DNA of 64,000 nt from contig CBDIDV010000002.1 in assembly GCA_965277875.1 (NCBI GenBank), forward strand, positions 5,022,001-5,086,000, in the 5' to 3' direction. The translations under genes were made by a program, and so were the position numbers. The notes below the pieces were generated by a model. It was not told the origin of the DNA. It did not search any database and was given only the letters and a program-made list of their open reading frames with translations. Positions within the stretch are counted from its first letter, which is position 1; every line of letters begins with the position of its first letter. Positions 1 to 9,028 of the stretch are shown here, piece by piece. This stretch comes from CAWFQB01 sp965277875 (lineage in GTDB: Bacteria; Armatimonadota; Chthonomonadetes; Chthonomonadales; Chthonomonadaceae).

Positions 1-205
1 CGTCCGCAATCGCGCCGGGATCTTTGATGGCGGTCTCGTCGGTCTTGACGCTGAACTGCGCGCCGCTCTGCGATGCGGACGCGGCCAGCGGGCGCAAGGT
101 AACGGGACTGTCCGGGGTTTTGGCGCGTACCACCCGGTCGGTAAGGTAGATGCCGCTGACAAATGCCGCCAGCAGCAGCAGAAAAATAGCGATCTTTTGG
201 CTCAT
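1..205 (-). CDS. N-terminal part of a membrane-anchored or exported protein (cut by window edge)
   Basis: The gene runs off the left edge of the window, so only the first 68 residues are visible. They start MSQKIAIFLLLLAAFVSGIY, a short basic start followed by a hydrophobic stretch (residues 5-20) that fits a signal peptide or a membrane anchor. The rest is Ser/Ala/Thr-rich with no recognisable motif. The ATG at 205 is supported by AAGGA about seven bases upstream. It lies 168 bp upstream of nothing else on its strand; the next gene end is at 374. Function is unknown. Confidence 0.6.
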   Translation of the reverse strand, partial: MSQKIAIFLLLLAAFVSGIYLTDRVVRAKTPDSPVTLRPLAASASQSGAQFSVKTDETAIKDPGAIAD

Positions 206-373
206 GGTCTGTCCTTAAAGTTATGTTGATGTTTTGTCCATGCATGTATTGTTCGGACAAACTCTGTTTGTGCAGGATTGATTTAGATAACAGTCAGTTA
301 AACAACCGTTGATATATTCACCTGTATGTTTCAGTACGTGCCGACGGGCCGGATTCGTAACCCCGAAAGACTG

Positions 374-2545
374 CTATTTAGGGCGTCGTTCTCCTGTTTG
401 CAGACGTGCGCGCAGCCAGACAAGTTCCTGTTTCAGGGCGGACGCGAGGGCGCGGGACAGGGCCGACAGGGGTGCGCCGTCGCTGAACGCCGCCGCAATC
501 GCGTACAGGGTGCGCGGCGAAAAGCGCGTCTCGTTGCTGATGGCGTACAGCGGCTCCCACGCGTCGGGGCGGAACTTGGCTTTGAACGCGTCCAGGCCGT
601 CGAAGTTGTAAAAACGCTGCCCGTGCGCCCGTACCCAGCGCAGCGCCAGCCGCAGCCAGGGGCGCGTGATAACGTCGGGCGCGCGGGCGCGACGGGACAG
701 GGGCGCAAGGCCCAGGGTCACGTAATCCGCGCCTTCGTCGCCGAACGCGCGCATCATGGCGTCAATCAGCAGTTCCGCCGCGCCGTTGGGGGCGTTTTGG
801 CCTCGCGCAATCTGCTCGACCAGCCAGCCGCGCCGCTGAGGAACCGGCGTGGCGATGAGAAAGGCGACCGGAGCGTCCGGGTCTGTCCTGGGGACGGCCA
901 CGAACACGCGGCGATCCATCAGGCGGTCGAGGGAGACGGCTTCGGTCAAAAAGTGCATTTGCGGAAACGGGTGCGTCGCCATCCACTCGTCAAGGCAGCG
1001 CTTCAAGCCCGCGTCCGTCCGGGCGCGTTCGGACGGCCATTCCGTGACAACCACGCCCTTGTTGCGGGCGCGCTGGATCTGGGCGCGCAGGCTGCTGTTT
1101 TTGCCCACGATGCCGGGCCAGTTCGCGGGGTTCCACACGGGCTGCGCGCCGATTGCCACGCGGTCGTGATCGGCCAGTCCGCTCAACAGACCGTCCATGC
1201 GCTGCGCCGCGCCAAAGTAGCAGACCGTTTCGCCATTCAGGGAGGCGTCGCGCTCAAAATCCGCCACCACGTCCCCCAGACGCGCCGGGTCGCAGACCGG
1301 CCCGCCGGCCACAACGCGCACACCTGACCGCCGCGCGAACCCGGCCACGGCGTCCCCGTCGCGGCTGAACCAGTGTTCCATGTCCGGGGCAAGCAGTTGG
1401 TAGCACATGGCGTTCCAGCCCCAGCGCATCACCAGGTCGCGCGCCCTGTCCGTATTGCCCCGCGCCCCGTCTTTTGCTTTGCTGCCTGCGGCTTCTGTTG
1501 CTTCTTCTATTTCTTGTTCGCTCGCGGACGGCGTTTCCTGTTCCATGCCGATACGCTGCGGCGCGTTTCCGGAGGCAGTGAGTTCGGTAAGCGCGTGGCA
1601 GCGCGTGACTGCCCCGGCGACATCGCCGGGGCGCGTTTGCGGCAGGGCGTGGCCCGCATTGGCAAGCAGGATCAGTTCGGCGTGGGGCAGGGCGTCGCGC
1701 AGGCGCAGGGAGTGCTGAACGGGCGGAACCTCCCTGTCCCTCTCGCCCGACAGCAGGACGACAGGCAAGGTAATATCGGCGTAGCGAGGGGCCAGCGCGC
1801 GCATTACGGGCCGGTCGGCCAGATTTTCCCGCGCAAAAAAACGGGCTTGCCGTGCCGCGCGCTGCCACAGCCCGAACGCCTGCCGCGCATACTCGGCGGG
1901 AACGGGATCGGGCGCGAACGCCGCCGCGAGATAATGGCGCAGGAAATGCCCTTTGACCAGGATGGGCAGGGTCGCGGCAAGAATGGGGCCGACAAGCGGA
2001 ATGTCCGGCAGGCGCAACAGCCACAGGGGCAGGGTGTCCGGCGCGTACATCCAGGCGGAAATGAGTGTCAGTCCCGCCGTGTCGTCCGGGTATTTCAGGG
2101 CATACGCCAGCGCCAGCGCACCGCTCCACGAGTAACCGACCAGAAGCGGGTGGGGAATGTCCAGGCGAAGCAGGGCTTCATGCACCAGATCGGCCTGCGC
2201 GTCCGGGGCGGCAAAGCGCAGGTCGGGCGTGTCGCTGTACCCGTGTCCGGGCCGATCCAGCGCGATTACATCATAGTCGTTCGCCAGCAGATCCATTACG
2301 CCCGCAAAGTCCTGCCAGAACCCGTCGCTGCCGTGCAGCAGCACGATTGTGGGCCGATCCGGGGAAGCGGACGGCCCGCGCCGTATATAATGCAGGCGCA
2401 GGCCGTTGACATCTACAAACTGCCCTGACGGCGGGTACAGCATTTCGGCGCGGCGCGCGCGCCACAGGGTCAGGCCGTACAATCCGGCAAGGCAGGCGGT
2501 CGGCAGAAGCGCAGACAACGTTATCCACAGCATGTTTAGGTACAC
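374..2545 (-). CDS. Alpha/beta hydrolase fused to a DUF2156 (MprF C-terminal-like) domain
   Basis: A 723-residue two-domain protein. Residues 5-30 form one membrane segment. Residues 40-320 are an alpha/beta hydrolase: oxyanion loop HGSDGF (71-76), nucleophile elbow GYSWSG with Ser139, acid Asp270 in GERD, and His299 in NAGHA. A charged Glu/Ala/Lys linker (about 330-365) leads to residues 366-700, which match DUF2156, the domain that in MprF transfers an amino acid from aminoacyl-tRNA to a lipid head group. I infer a membrane-bound enzyme acting on lipids or lipid-linked esters; the substrate is unknown. The start lies 3 bp from the stop of the upstream isomerase gene and has no clear ribosome site, so translation is probably coupled. 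ATG at 2533 is an alternative start. Confidence 0.85.
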   Translation of the reverse strand: MYLNMLWITLSALLPTACLAGLYGLTLWRARRAEMLYPPSGQFVDVNGLRLHYIRRGPSASPDRPTIVLLHGSDGFWQDFAGVMDLLANDYDVIALDRPGHGYSDTPDLRFAAPDAQADLVHEALLRLDIPHPLLVGYSWSGALALAYALKYPDDTAGLTLISAWMYAPDTLPLWLLRLPDIPLVGPILAATLPILVKGHFLRHYLAAAFAPDPVPAEYARQAFGLWQRAARQARFFARENLADRPVMRALAPRYADITLPVVLLSGERDREVPPVQHSLRLRDALPHAELILLANAGHALPQTRPGDVAGAVTRCHALTELTASGNAPQRIGMEQETPSASEQEIEEATEAAGSKAKDGARGNTDRARDLVMRWGWNAMCYQLLAPDMEHWFSRDGDAVAGFARRSGVRVVAGGPVCDPARLGDVVADFERDASLNGETVCYFGAAQRMDGLLSGLADHDRVAIGAQPVWNPANWPGIVGKNSSLRAQIQRARNKGVVVTEWPSERARTDAGLKRCLDEWMATHPFPQMHFLTEAVSLDRLMDRRVFVAVPRTDPDAPVAFLIATPVPQRRGWLVEQIARGQNAPNGAAELLIDAMMRAFGDEGADYVTLGLAPLSRRARAPDVITRPWLRLALRWVRAHGQRFYNFDGLDAFKAKFRPDAWEPLYAISNETRFSPRTLYAIAAAFSDGAPLSALSRALASALKQELVWLRARLQTGERRPK

Positions 2546-2548
2546 AGT

Positions 2549-3346
2549 CTATGCAATCTGCAAAGCGGTCAGGTACTCGAAGCTGGAGCGCAGGCAGTCG
2601 AAGGGATCGCGGGGGCAGACATCCTGTTCCACGCAGAATACCTCGACGCCCGCCTTGCTGCCGGCGGCGAGAATATGCGGCCAGTCCATGTTTCCTTCGC
2701 CTATCGCCGCCATGATCGGCCCCTGTCCCGCCACGACCTCCTTGTCTTTCAGATGCACGACCGGCACACGTCCCTTACAGCGTTCCAGGATGCGTTCGGG
2801 GCTGACGCCCGCGTGAATGGCCCAGTACAGGTCTATTTCCAGCTTGAAGTCCTCGCCGCCCTCCTTGATGAAAATGTCGTACAGAGTTTCGCGGTCTGTG
2901 CCGCTGCGCGCAAACTCGAAATCGTGGTTGTGGTAGCCCCAGCGGATGCCCTCGGCCTTTAAGCGTTCGACGATGGGGGTGGCATCAGCCACGAACTGCC
3001 GAAACCCGTCCGCACCCCATTCGATGTAGCGCCGGGGCAGCATTCCAATCGCCGCGTAATCGCATCCCAGGGTTTTATGAAACTCGATCTCGGCTCCGGG
3101 GTCGGCGATGAAGTCGTCCCAATTTCGGTGCGTGCCGATGCAGCGCAGGCCATTGTCGTCCAGCATCTGTTTTGCCTGGGATGCGGTCACGGCGGGCGTG
3201 TCGCCGCTCATTGCGGCCACCGCCGATAATTGCACGGCCTCGTAGCCCATCGCGCGCACTTTTTGCAGGCTTTGCGCCAGATCGTCCGCCGTTTTGGTAA
3301 AATCGCGTATGGTATACATCTGCACGGCCAGTTGGTTTGCAAGCAT
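2549..3346 (-). CDS. Sugar phosphate isomerase/epimerase, TIM-barrel (xylose isomerase-like)
   Basis: A 265-residue protein of the AP endonuclease 2/xylose isomerase-like TIM-barrel family. It shows the usual landmarks: an N-terminal QLAVQMYTIRDF strand, GYEAVQLS, IGTHRNWDD, RWGYHNHDFEF with the metal-ligand His/Asp/Glu, FKLEIDLYWA, and HLKDKE. Such enzymes act on sugars or inositol derivatives with a divalent metal. The ATG at 3346 is chosen over the one at 3394 because GGAGAGG lies just upstream and the extra 16 residues are not family-like. It forms a unit with the hydrolase-DUF2156 gene 3 bp downstream. Direct repeats GTTGATAA lie between promoter and start. Confidence 0.9.
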   Translation of the reverse strand: MLANQLAVQMYTIRDFTKTADDLAQSLQKVRAMGYEAVQLSAVAAMSGDTPAVTASQAKQMLDDNGLRCIGTHRNWDDFIADPGAEIEFHKTLGCDYAAIGMLPRRYIEWGADGFRQFVADATPIVERLKAEGIRWGYHNHDFEFARSGTDRETLYDIFIKEGGEDFKLEIDLYWAIHAGVSPERILERCKGRVPVVHLKDKEVVAGQGPIMAAIGEGNMDWPHILAAGSKAGVEVFCVEQDVCPRDPFDCLRSSFEYLTALQIA

Positions 3347-3404
3347 GATTTCGTCCTCTCCGAAAAAACTGCGTTGATAATAGTTGATAATCAAAGTATG
3401 CCAA

Positions 3405-3433
3405 ATTATACATCGCAGCGGCGTTTACAACAG
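3405..3433 (-). promoter_or_regulatory. Candidate promoter of the isomerase operon
   Basis: On the minus strand CTGTTG (3428-3433), 17 bp, then a perfect TATAAT (3405-3410). Transcription would begin near 3398. Two direct copies of GTTGATAA on the plus strand (3373-3380, 3383-3390), 10 bp apart, lie just inside the transcript and could be a repressor site. Confidence 0.45.
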
Positions 3434-3579
3434 CAGTTTCCAATGGATAGTACGCAGGCGGACAAGGCTTGTTTCCATTCATGCGCCGTATGTTGAGCAA
3501 GGCAGGAGCGGGCAGCGATAATACAGGGAAAAGAGCGTTTTCAGAAGGCAAAGCGAAGGCTAAACATACAGGCGATGAG

Positions 3580-3612
3580 AACAAGCTGAAAACAAGCTGA
3601 AAACAAGCTGAA
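3580..3612. repeat. Three tandem copies of an 11-bp unit
   Basis: AACAAGCTGAA repeats three times without mismatch in the 446-bp gap between the isomerase and the zinc-ribbon gene. The remaining gap holds the isomerase promoter and nothing else I recognise. Confidence 0.8.
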
Positions 3613-3792
3613 AAAAGCCGACGAAAACATTCAGCCCCTAGCGCCTGTTCTGAATGCGCGGCCCCATGCCGCCCTGCCTCGCCCTGATTTGCCGGTCTTG
3701 CGGCAGGAATAAAGGGTACGTACAGAGAATGTTTACGCTGTGGGACGTACTAGGGGATTGAGGCGGGTGCATCGAGGCGGAGGACGACGAAC

Positions 3793-4326
3793 ATGACACA
3801 GGGCGGGGGACGGCTGCGCTGTCCGCAGTGCGGAGCAAACAATTTCGACACCGTGGCGCTGTGCTACAAATGCGGGTCGCCGCTGCGTCAGGCGAGCGGG
3901 GGCGGCGCAAGGCCGGGAGGCAATATGCCGGTTCCTGGCTCCGCGCCCTCGCCGTATGCAATTGAGCGGCCTGCGGCGATGAACGCGCCCGCCATTCTGC
4001 CGCCGCCCATGCCCGCCTATGGGCCGTCCGGCGGGGGCGATCCCGGCGTGGCGCGGCGCGCGGCCATACTGCTGGCCCTCACGTTTCCGTTTTTCGGCCT
4101 GCCCATCGGGTGGGCATTTATGATGATCGAGGATCAGCGACGGCAGGCCATCGGGCGCTTGTGCGTGACGTGGAGCCTGATCGCGCTCGTATTTCACCTG
4201 CTGCTGACGTTCGTGGCGATGCAGTCGCTCGGCGGCTATCTGCAAATGGCGATCAACATGACCAAAGCCGCGCAAAGCCGGGGGGCGAGCGGGGGCGGCG
4301 GTCAGGAAGCGCCGGGGATGCCTTAG
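3793..4326 (+). CDS. Zinc-ribbon membrane protein, function unknown
   Basis: A 177-residue protein. The N-terminus carries a zinc ribbon, CPQCGANN (from residue 10) paired with CYKCGSPL, followed by a Gly/Pro-rich linker (about 35-85). Two hydrophobic segments follow (about 90-115 and 130-155), and the tail is rich in Gly and Ser. The layout, zinc ribbon plus linker plus two membrane helices, is common in small bacterial inner-membrane proteins of unknown role. GGAGG precedes the ATG. It converges on yicI. Confidence 0.7.
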   Translation: MTQGGGRLRCPQCGANNFDTVALCYKCGSPLRQASGGGARPGGNMPVPGSAPSPYAIERPAAMNAPAILPPPMPAYGPSGGGDPGVARRAAILLALTFPFFGLPIGWAFMMIEDQRRQAIGRLCVTWSLIALVFHLLLTFVAMQSLGGYLQMAINMTKAAQSRGASGGGGQEAPGMP

Positions 4327-4423
4327 GGCGTGGCGTAATGATATTTCGATGTTCACTACCCTACACGTTGTTCCGGGTGTTTTCAACCCGTGGAACGAAT
4401 ATGTCCGGTGATGAAACGCGGCT

Positions 4424-6781
4424 TTAAGACAGCGTAATTAGCAGGCGTTTGGTGCCCTGCGCGGGCGTAATTAACGCGCCGCCGTCGCCATCCGCGAACG
4501 TGCCGCCCTCGACGCTTGCCACAGACGCGGTGCCGACAAGCACAACCTGCCACGTTTCAGGCTGTCCATCCTCGCCGCCCTGCGCCGTAACCTCGATTTG
4601 CCCGCCGCTGCGCTGTGCCGTGACGGTCAGGGCCGGTTCGCCGCTCAGGGTGGGGACGGTGGCGGACGCCGCGTGTCCCTCTTCCAACGCGTACAGGCGC
4701 AGGGTCACGCCGTCCGCATAGTCGTAATCGGGCCGGTCGTCCTTGCTGCCGACCGGAAGCAGGGTGTTGGCGCGGACAAGCAGGGGCAGGCTCAAAAAGC
4801 CGTGCGTTTCGCGCTGCCAGCCCGGCCCGACAATGGTTTCGCCGGTCAGGAACGCTGTCCACTTGCCCGCCGGCACATAGTAGCTAACCGTGTCATCGGC
4901 GGAAAAGACGGGCGCGACGAGGAGGGATTCACCGAGCAAATACTGCCTGTCCAGATAGTCGCAGGCCGGGTCGTCGGGAAATTCCAGCAGCATGGCCCGC
5001 ATCACGGGAGCGCCGGTATCTCGCGCCAAGACCGCGCAGGCGAACAGATACGGCATCAATCGGCATTTTAATTTGGTGAAGAAGCGCAGGGTATCTACGG
5101 CCTCGTCGCCCGACAGCCAGGGGACGCGGTACGACGAACTGCCGTGCAGACGGCTGTGCGACGACAATAATCCGAACGCGATCCACCGCTTGTATACCTC
5201 GGCAGGCGGCGTTCCCTCAAATCCGCCGATGTCGTGACTCCAAAACCCGAACCCCGACAGGCACAGCGACAGTCCGCCGCGCAGGCTTTCCGCCATTGAT
5301 TCAAAGTTGGAGTAGCAGTCTCCGCCCCAGTGAACGGGGAACTGCTGCCCGCCCGCCGTGGCCGACCGCGCAAAGACAGCCGCTTCGCCCTCGCCCCGCG
5401 TTTCGCACAGCACGTCGAACACGACTTTGTTATACAAATACGGGTAGAAGTTGTGCATCCTGCGCGGGTCGCTGCCGTCATAGTACACGACATCGGTAGG
5501 AATGCGCTCGCCGAAATCCGTCTTGAAACTGTCTACGCCCATGTCGCACAGGGCGTGCAGCTTGCCCGCGTACCACGCGCAGGCTTCCGGGTTGGTAAAG
5601 TCCACGATGCCCATGCCGGCCTGCCATTGATCCGTCTGCCACACGTCGCCATTGGGTTTACGCAAGAGATAGTGATTGCGCCTGCCTTCCTCGAACAGAG
5701 GCGATAGTTGCGCGATATAGGGGTTGATCCACACGCAGATGTGCAGGCCGCGCTCTTTCAAACGGCGGAGCATGGCGGGCGGGTCGGGGAACGTCGCCGA
5801 GTCCCACTCGAAATCGCTCCAGTGGAAGGAGCGCATCCAGAAGCAGTCGAAATGAAAGACGTGCAGCGGCAGATCGCGGTCGGCCATGCCCTGTATGAAT
5901 CCGGTCACGGTCTGCTCGTCATAACTCGTCGTGAACGAGGTCGTCAGCCATAGCCCGAACGACCAGGCGGGGGGAAGCGCGGCCCGCCCGGTTAGCTGCG
6001 TATATTTCGCCAGTATCTCTTTGGGGGTAGGGCCATAGATCACATAGTATTCCAGCGACTGGCCCGGAACGCTGAACTGGACACGGGACACCTTTTCAGA
6101 CGCGACCTCGAACGACACATCTTCGGGCTGGTTGACGAACACGCCATACCCCCGATTGGTCAGATAAAACGGTACGCTCTTGTACGCCTGATCGCTGCCC
6201 GTGCCGCCGTCCTTGTTCCAGGTCTCGACCACCTGCCCGTTCTTGACAAAAGCCGTGAACCGCTCGCCCAACCCGTACACGCACTCGCCCACGCCCAATG
6301 CAAGCTGCTCGTGCATGTAGGGGCCGGGCTGCTCGCCGCCTGGCGTCTGATTTTCCACCAGGGCGTAGCCCATCGCTTTTGGCCCGCTTTTGGTCAGCGT
6401 CCGGCCCTCGGCCTCGAACGTGACGCCCCACGACTCCGCGCCCTCGACATGGACGGACAGCCGCCCGCTTGTCAGTACGCCTGCGGATTCGCCGCCCTCG
6501 ACCGTGACGATATGATCGTGGGCATGATGCAGGGGAAAGTGGGGGCCGCGTTCCTGCTCACCTGAAAAGTGCGTAAGCCGGACGCCGATCACATCCGGCA
6601 GGGGCGAAAAGAACCGCGCGGTCAGCAGGGGGCCGTCGAGGGTCGCGCCCCGGTTCGCGATGCGCTTGGTGGGCGCGATCACGGTCAGCGCGTCCTTAGA
6701 TACCCGCACGTCATACGCCTGCGCGGGGTGGAACGTCCTGACCCCCGCCCGCAGCATCCAGTTGCCATCCGTAAACTTCAT
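4424..6781 (-). CDS. yicI: Alpha-xylosidase, glycoside hydrolase family 31
   Basis: A 785-residue GH31 enzyme closely resembling Escherichia coli YicI along its whole length, starting MKFTDGNW. It releases alpha-xylose from isoprimeverose and xyloglucan-type oligosaccharides. The catalytic nucleophile is Asp422 in KTDFGE and the acid/base is Asp488 in HWGGD, with the same 66-residue spacing as in YicI; FWSHDIGG follows. There is no signal peptide, so it acts in the cytoplasm on imported oligosaccharides. The ATG at 6781 has GGGAGA upstream; a longer reading frame reaches 7078 but overlaps the upstream gene and is not family-like. It lies 41 bp downstream of the VCBS lipoprotein gene and is probably cotranscribed with it. 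Confidence 0.97.
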   Translation of the reverse strand: MKFTDGNWMLRAGVRTFHPAQAYDVRVSKDALTVIAPTKRIANRGATLDGPLLTARFFSPLPDVIGVRLTHFSGEQERGPHFPLHHAHDHIVTVEGGESAGVLTSGRLSVHVEGAESWGVTFEAEGRTLTKSGPKAMGYALVENQTPGGEQPGPYMHEQLALGVGECVYGLGERFTAFVKNGQVVETWNKDGGTGSDQAYKSVPFYLTNRGYGVFVNQPEDVSFEVASEKVSRVQFSVPGQSLEYYVIYGPTPKEILAKYTQLTGRAALPPAWSFGLWLTTSFTTSYDEQTVTGFIQGMADRDLPLHVFHFDCFWMRSFHWSDFEWDSATFPDPPAMLRRLKERGLHICVWINPYIAQLSPLFEEGRRNHYLLRKPNGDVWQTDQWQAGMGIVDFTNPEACAWYAGKLHALCDMGVDSFKTDFGERIPTDVVYYDGSDPRRMHNFYPYLYNKVVFDVLCETRGEGEAAVFARSATAGGQQFPVHWGGDCYSNFESMAESLRGGLSLCLSGFGFWSHDIGGFEGTPPAEVYKRWIAFGLLSSHSRLHGSSSYRVPWLSGDEAVDTLRFFTKLKCRLMPYLFACAVLARDTGAPVMRAMLLEFPDDPACDYLDRQYLLGESLLVAPVFSADDTVSYYVPAGKWTAFLTGETIVGPGWQRETHGFLSLPLLVRANTLLPVGSKDDRPDYDYADGVTLRLYALEEGHAASATVPTLSGEPALTVTAQRSGGQIEVTAQGGEDGQPETWQVVLVGTASVASVEGGTFADGDGGALITPAQGTKRLLITLS

Positions 6782-6822
6782 ACCGTTCGTATTCTCCCGC
6801 TTGGTTTGTGTTTTATATGTTT

Positions 6823-8556
6823 TTATTTGGTGGCGACGAGTGCAGACGCGCCCTCGGTCAGCCCAACGATGCGGTTTACAGGGGATTCGCCGCACGTATC
6901 TACATGGCCGTCCGGCCAGCGCACCGATAATCGGCTGATCTTGGTGGCCGCGCCCAGGCCGAAGTGGACGCGCTTGTCCGATGAGGACAGGTACGAGCCA
7001 TCGGCGTGACAGTGGCGCGTCAGCGTATGTCCGTTCGCGGTCACGGTTACGACGGCTCCATAGGCATCCTGATTGCACTTGCGGCCATGCAGGGTCAGGA
7101 GCAGCCAGTTGCCCGCGTTTGGCGTGACGTTGTGCAGCAATACGGGTTTGCCCTCGGCGTCCACGGCCAGCGCGTCTATTTTGCCGTCGTTGTCGTAATC
7201 GCCTACGGCGAGGCCGCGCCCGACGATAGGCTGTTCCGCGCCGCCCGCTAACTGTGAAGTCGCATCCGTAAAGTGTTTGTCGCCCCGGTTGTGGAACAAC
7301 TGGATCGGCTGCCGGTACACGGCTCCCTGCGCCGGACCTTCGCCCAAGTCTACATTTGCGATGTTGTCCTGCACATGCCCGTTCGCGAGCATCAGATCGA
7401 GGGAACCGTCGTTGTCATAATCCAGCCACTTGATGCCAAAGGTAAGCGAGGGAATGCTGGAGGTCATGCCAATCTGCATCGTGTCCTGCATCACGAACAG
7501 GCCGTCCTCGTTGTGGAAGACGCCTTTGGCCTGGTTCTGGTACGCGGCGATGGCGAGGTCGGGGTGTCCGTCGTTGTCGTAATCGCCCCAGTCAATGCCC
7601 ATGCCCGCATAAACATACCCCGTAGAGGTGCGCGCCATGCCGGACGCCGCACCCGTATTCTGGGCCGTTTTGCCGTTCAGCGTCATCAGGTCGCCGGGGT
7701 GTTGATCGTTGGCGATAGCCAGGGCGAGGTTGCCCCCCTGCTGTGCGGGAGAAGCCGCCACGCCCAGCGCCGCGCCCGCCGCCTTATCATACCCCCAGGC
7801 GCGCGTGACATCGGCGAACTTGCCGCCGCCCGTGTTGTGATACAGGACGCCCCGCTCAACCGGATAATCGCCGGGGCCGCACGAGGTCTGCGTACCCGGC
7901 CCCTCGCACAACTGCTTGGAATCCGGCCCGAAGCGGACATAATTGCCGACATACAAGTCGAGTTTGCCGTCGCCGTCCACATCCGCGAAGGTACACGACG
8001 TTCCCCACGGCTGCGGCCCAAGTCCCGCCTGCCGCGTCACGTCCATAAAATACTTGCCAGCCTGGTTGTGCAGCAGGGTTCCGCCCCCATATGCGCTCAA
8101 GTAGATGTCATCGTAGCCGTCGTTATCGTAGTCGCCAACGGCACAGCCTAAAAAGTGGCCGCTAAGTTTATCCAGACCCATCGAGTGCGTCACATCCGTA
8201 AAGTGGCCTCGCCCGTCGCCCCGGAACAGGGTGGGATGCGGCCCGACAAGCAAAATGTCCAGATTGCCGTCATTATTGTAGTCCAGAAAGGCGCAGCCAT
8301 TCCCGATAGACTGTAAAATGTTGAGCGGGTGCTTGTCCCCGCCTGTCCATGTATAGTGCAGGCCCGCGTTGGAGGCGGCGTCTACAAAAACCGGTGGTTC
8401 AGCGGGCCGTGTCTGCGCCGCTGCCACTGATTGTGTGTTGATCTTCGTGAGCGCGGGTGTCGCGGAAGGCGACCCGCACCCGCACAGACAGGCGGCGGCA
8501 AGGACCGACGAAACGAAAGGCAGGCGAGACAAGCGAAATATCTGGTTGGTAAGCAT
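6823..8556 (-). CDS. Exported VCBS/FG-GAP repeat protein with ASPIC/UnbV domain (CRTAC1-like)
   Basis: A 577-residue protein. The N-terminus is a signal peptide ending in a Cys-rich lipobox-like stretch (ACLCGCGS, about residues 22-29), which suggests a lipoprotein. The body has repeated FG-GAP/VCBS calcium-binding loops with the D-x-N-x-DG pattern (for example FLDYNNDGNLDILLVG, ADVDGDGKLDLYVGN, GDYDNDGKIDALAVD), expected to form a beta-propeller. The C-terminal 100 residues (GNWLLLTLHG to VRWPDGH) match the ASPIC/UnbV domain. Such proteins occur in carbohydrate and surface-binding loci of planctomycete-like bacteria; the ligand is unknown. It is transcribed towards yicI. Confidence 0.9.
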   Translation of the reverse strand: MLTNQIFRLSRLPFVSSVLAAACLCGCGSPSATPALTKINTQSVAAAQTRPAEPPVFVDAASNAGLHYTWTGGDKHPLNILQSIGNGCAFLDYNNDGNLDILLVGPHPTLFRGDGRGHFTDVTHSMGLDKLSGHFLGCAVGDYDNDGYDDIYLSAYGGGTLLHNQAGKYFMDVTRQAGLGPQPWGTSCTFADVDGDGKLDLYVGNYVRFGPDSKQLCEGPGTQTSCGPGDYPVERGVLYHNTGGGKFADVTRAWGYDKAAGAALGVAASPAQQGGNLALAIANDQHPGDLMTLNGKTAQNTGAASGMARTSTGYVYAGMGIDWGDYDNDGHPDLAIAAYQNQAKGVFHNEDGLFVMQDTMQIGMTSSIPSLTFGIKWLDYDNDGSLDLMLANGHVQDNIANVDLGEGPAQGAVYRQPIQLFHNRGDKHFTDATSQLAGGAEQPIVGRGLAVGDYDNDGKIDALAVDAEGKPVLLHNVTPNAGNWLLLTLHGRKCNQDAYGAVVTVTANGHTLTRHCHADGSYLSSSDKRVHFGLGAATKISRLSVRWPDGHVDTCGESPVNRIVGLTEGASALVATK

Positions 8557-8599
8557 CTAATGTATGTCAGACTCCACAATACGAGAGTGGAACAAGAAG

Positions 8600-8630
8600 A
8601 AAAGTCCCCGAACGGGTTCGGGGACTTTTT
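8600..8630 (-). terminator. Strong intrinsic terminator
   Basis: A perfect 14-bp stem (8600-8613 with 8616-8629) closes on a two-base centre, in practice a CGGG tetraloop. It carries an A-run on one side and a T-run on the other, so it can work in both directions. It follows the first small lipoprotein gene and separates it from the VCBS gene. Confidence 0.9.
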
Positions 8631-8661
8631 GAAGAGATTACGTTTCGCCCTGCGCCCTAAG

Positions 8662-8892
8662 CTACTTGGTAGCGCCGGGAGCGCCGGGAGCGGCATGAGG
8701 AGCGTTTTTCAGCCCCGCAGCGACGGAAGCGGGCATCGGGCCACCCTTGAAGTTGCTCTCCTCGTCCTTCGTCATGGCTCCGCCGCCGCCTTGGGAACTG
8801 CATCCTGTCAGCGCACAGATGGTCAGCAGGACGCCGCCAAGCGCGACGTTCTTCATCATAGATTTCGTTGTCATCAGGCCCATCATCAACAT
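8662..8892 (-). CDS. Small lipoprotein of pseudopilin module 1
   Basis: A 76-residue predicted lipoprotein. A hydrophobic signal (VALGGVLLTICALTGC) ends in a lipobox with the acceptor Cys, then SSQGGGG, then MTKDEESNF, and a short Pro/Ala/Gly tail. The ATG at 8892 is preceded by AAAGGA. It sits 136 bp downstream of the first DUF1559 gene. The second module carries a parallel lipoprotein (10636-10848) with MTKTETERF at the same place, so the two are paralogues. I infer a periplasmic or outer-membrane partner of the pseudopilin; the function is unknown. Confidence 0.75.
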   Translation of the reverse strand: MLMMGLMTTKSMMKNVALGGVLLTICALTGCSSQGGGGAMTKDEESNFKGGPMPASVAAGLKNAPHAAPGAPGATK

Positions 8893-8913
8893 TACAATCC
8901 TTTCAGCAGGAGG

Positions 8914-8937
8914 CCGCAAAGATGACTATCTTTGCGG
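8914..8937 (-). other. Intercistronic hairpin between pseudopilin 1 and lipoprotein 1
   Basis: A perfect 10-bp stem (8914-8923 with 8928-8937) with a four-base loop. No T-run follows on the minus strand, so it looks like an mRNA stabilising or processing hairpin rather than a terminator. It lies in the same place as the hairpin at 10958-10993. Confidence 0.7.
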
Positions 8938-9028
8938 CAGAGTATTTGAAGCGCAAACGCATGAAAGTCAGACAGCCTATCCAGATCCTGCACAGGGGCT
9001 TGATGAACTGTCTGACGATCACGCCTGG

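Noticed and set aside
326..1327. Long plus-strand open frame opposite the hydrolase-DUF2156 gene
   Set aside because: It is a shadow of the high-GC antisense gene, which has clear domains and catalytic residues.
6782..7078. N-terminal extension of the yicI reading frame
   Set aside because: It overlaps the VCBS gene in another frame and is not present in YicI proteins; the ATG at 6781 aligns with the YicI start.
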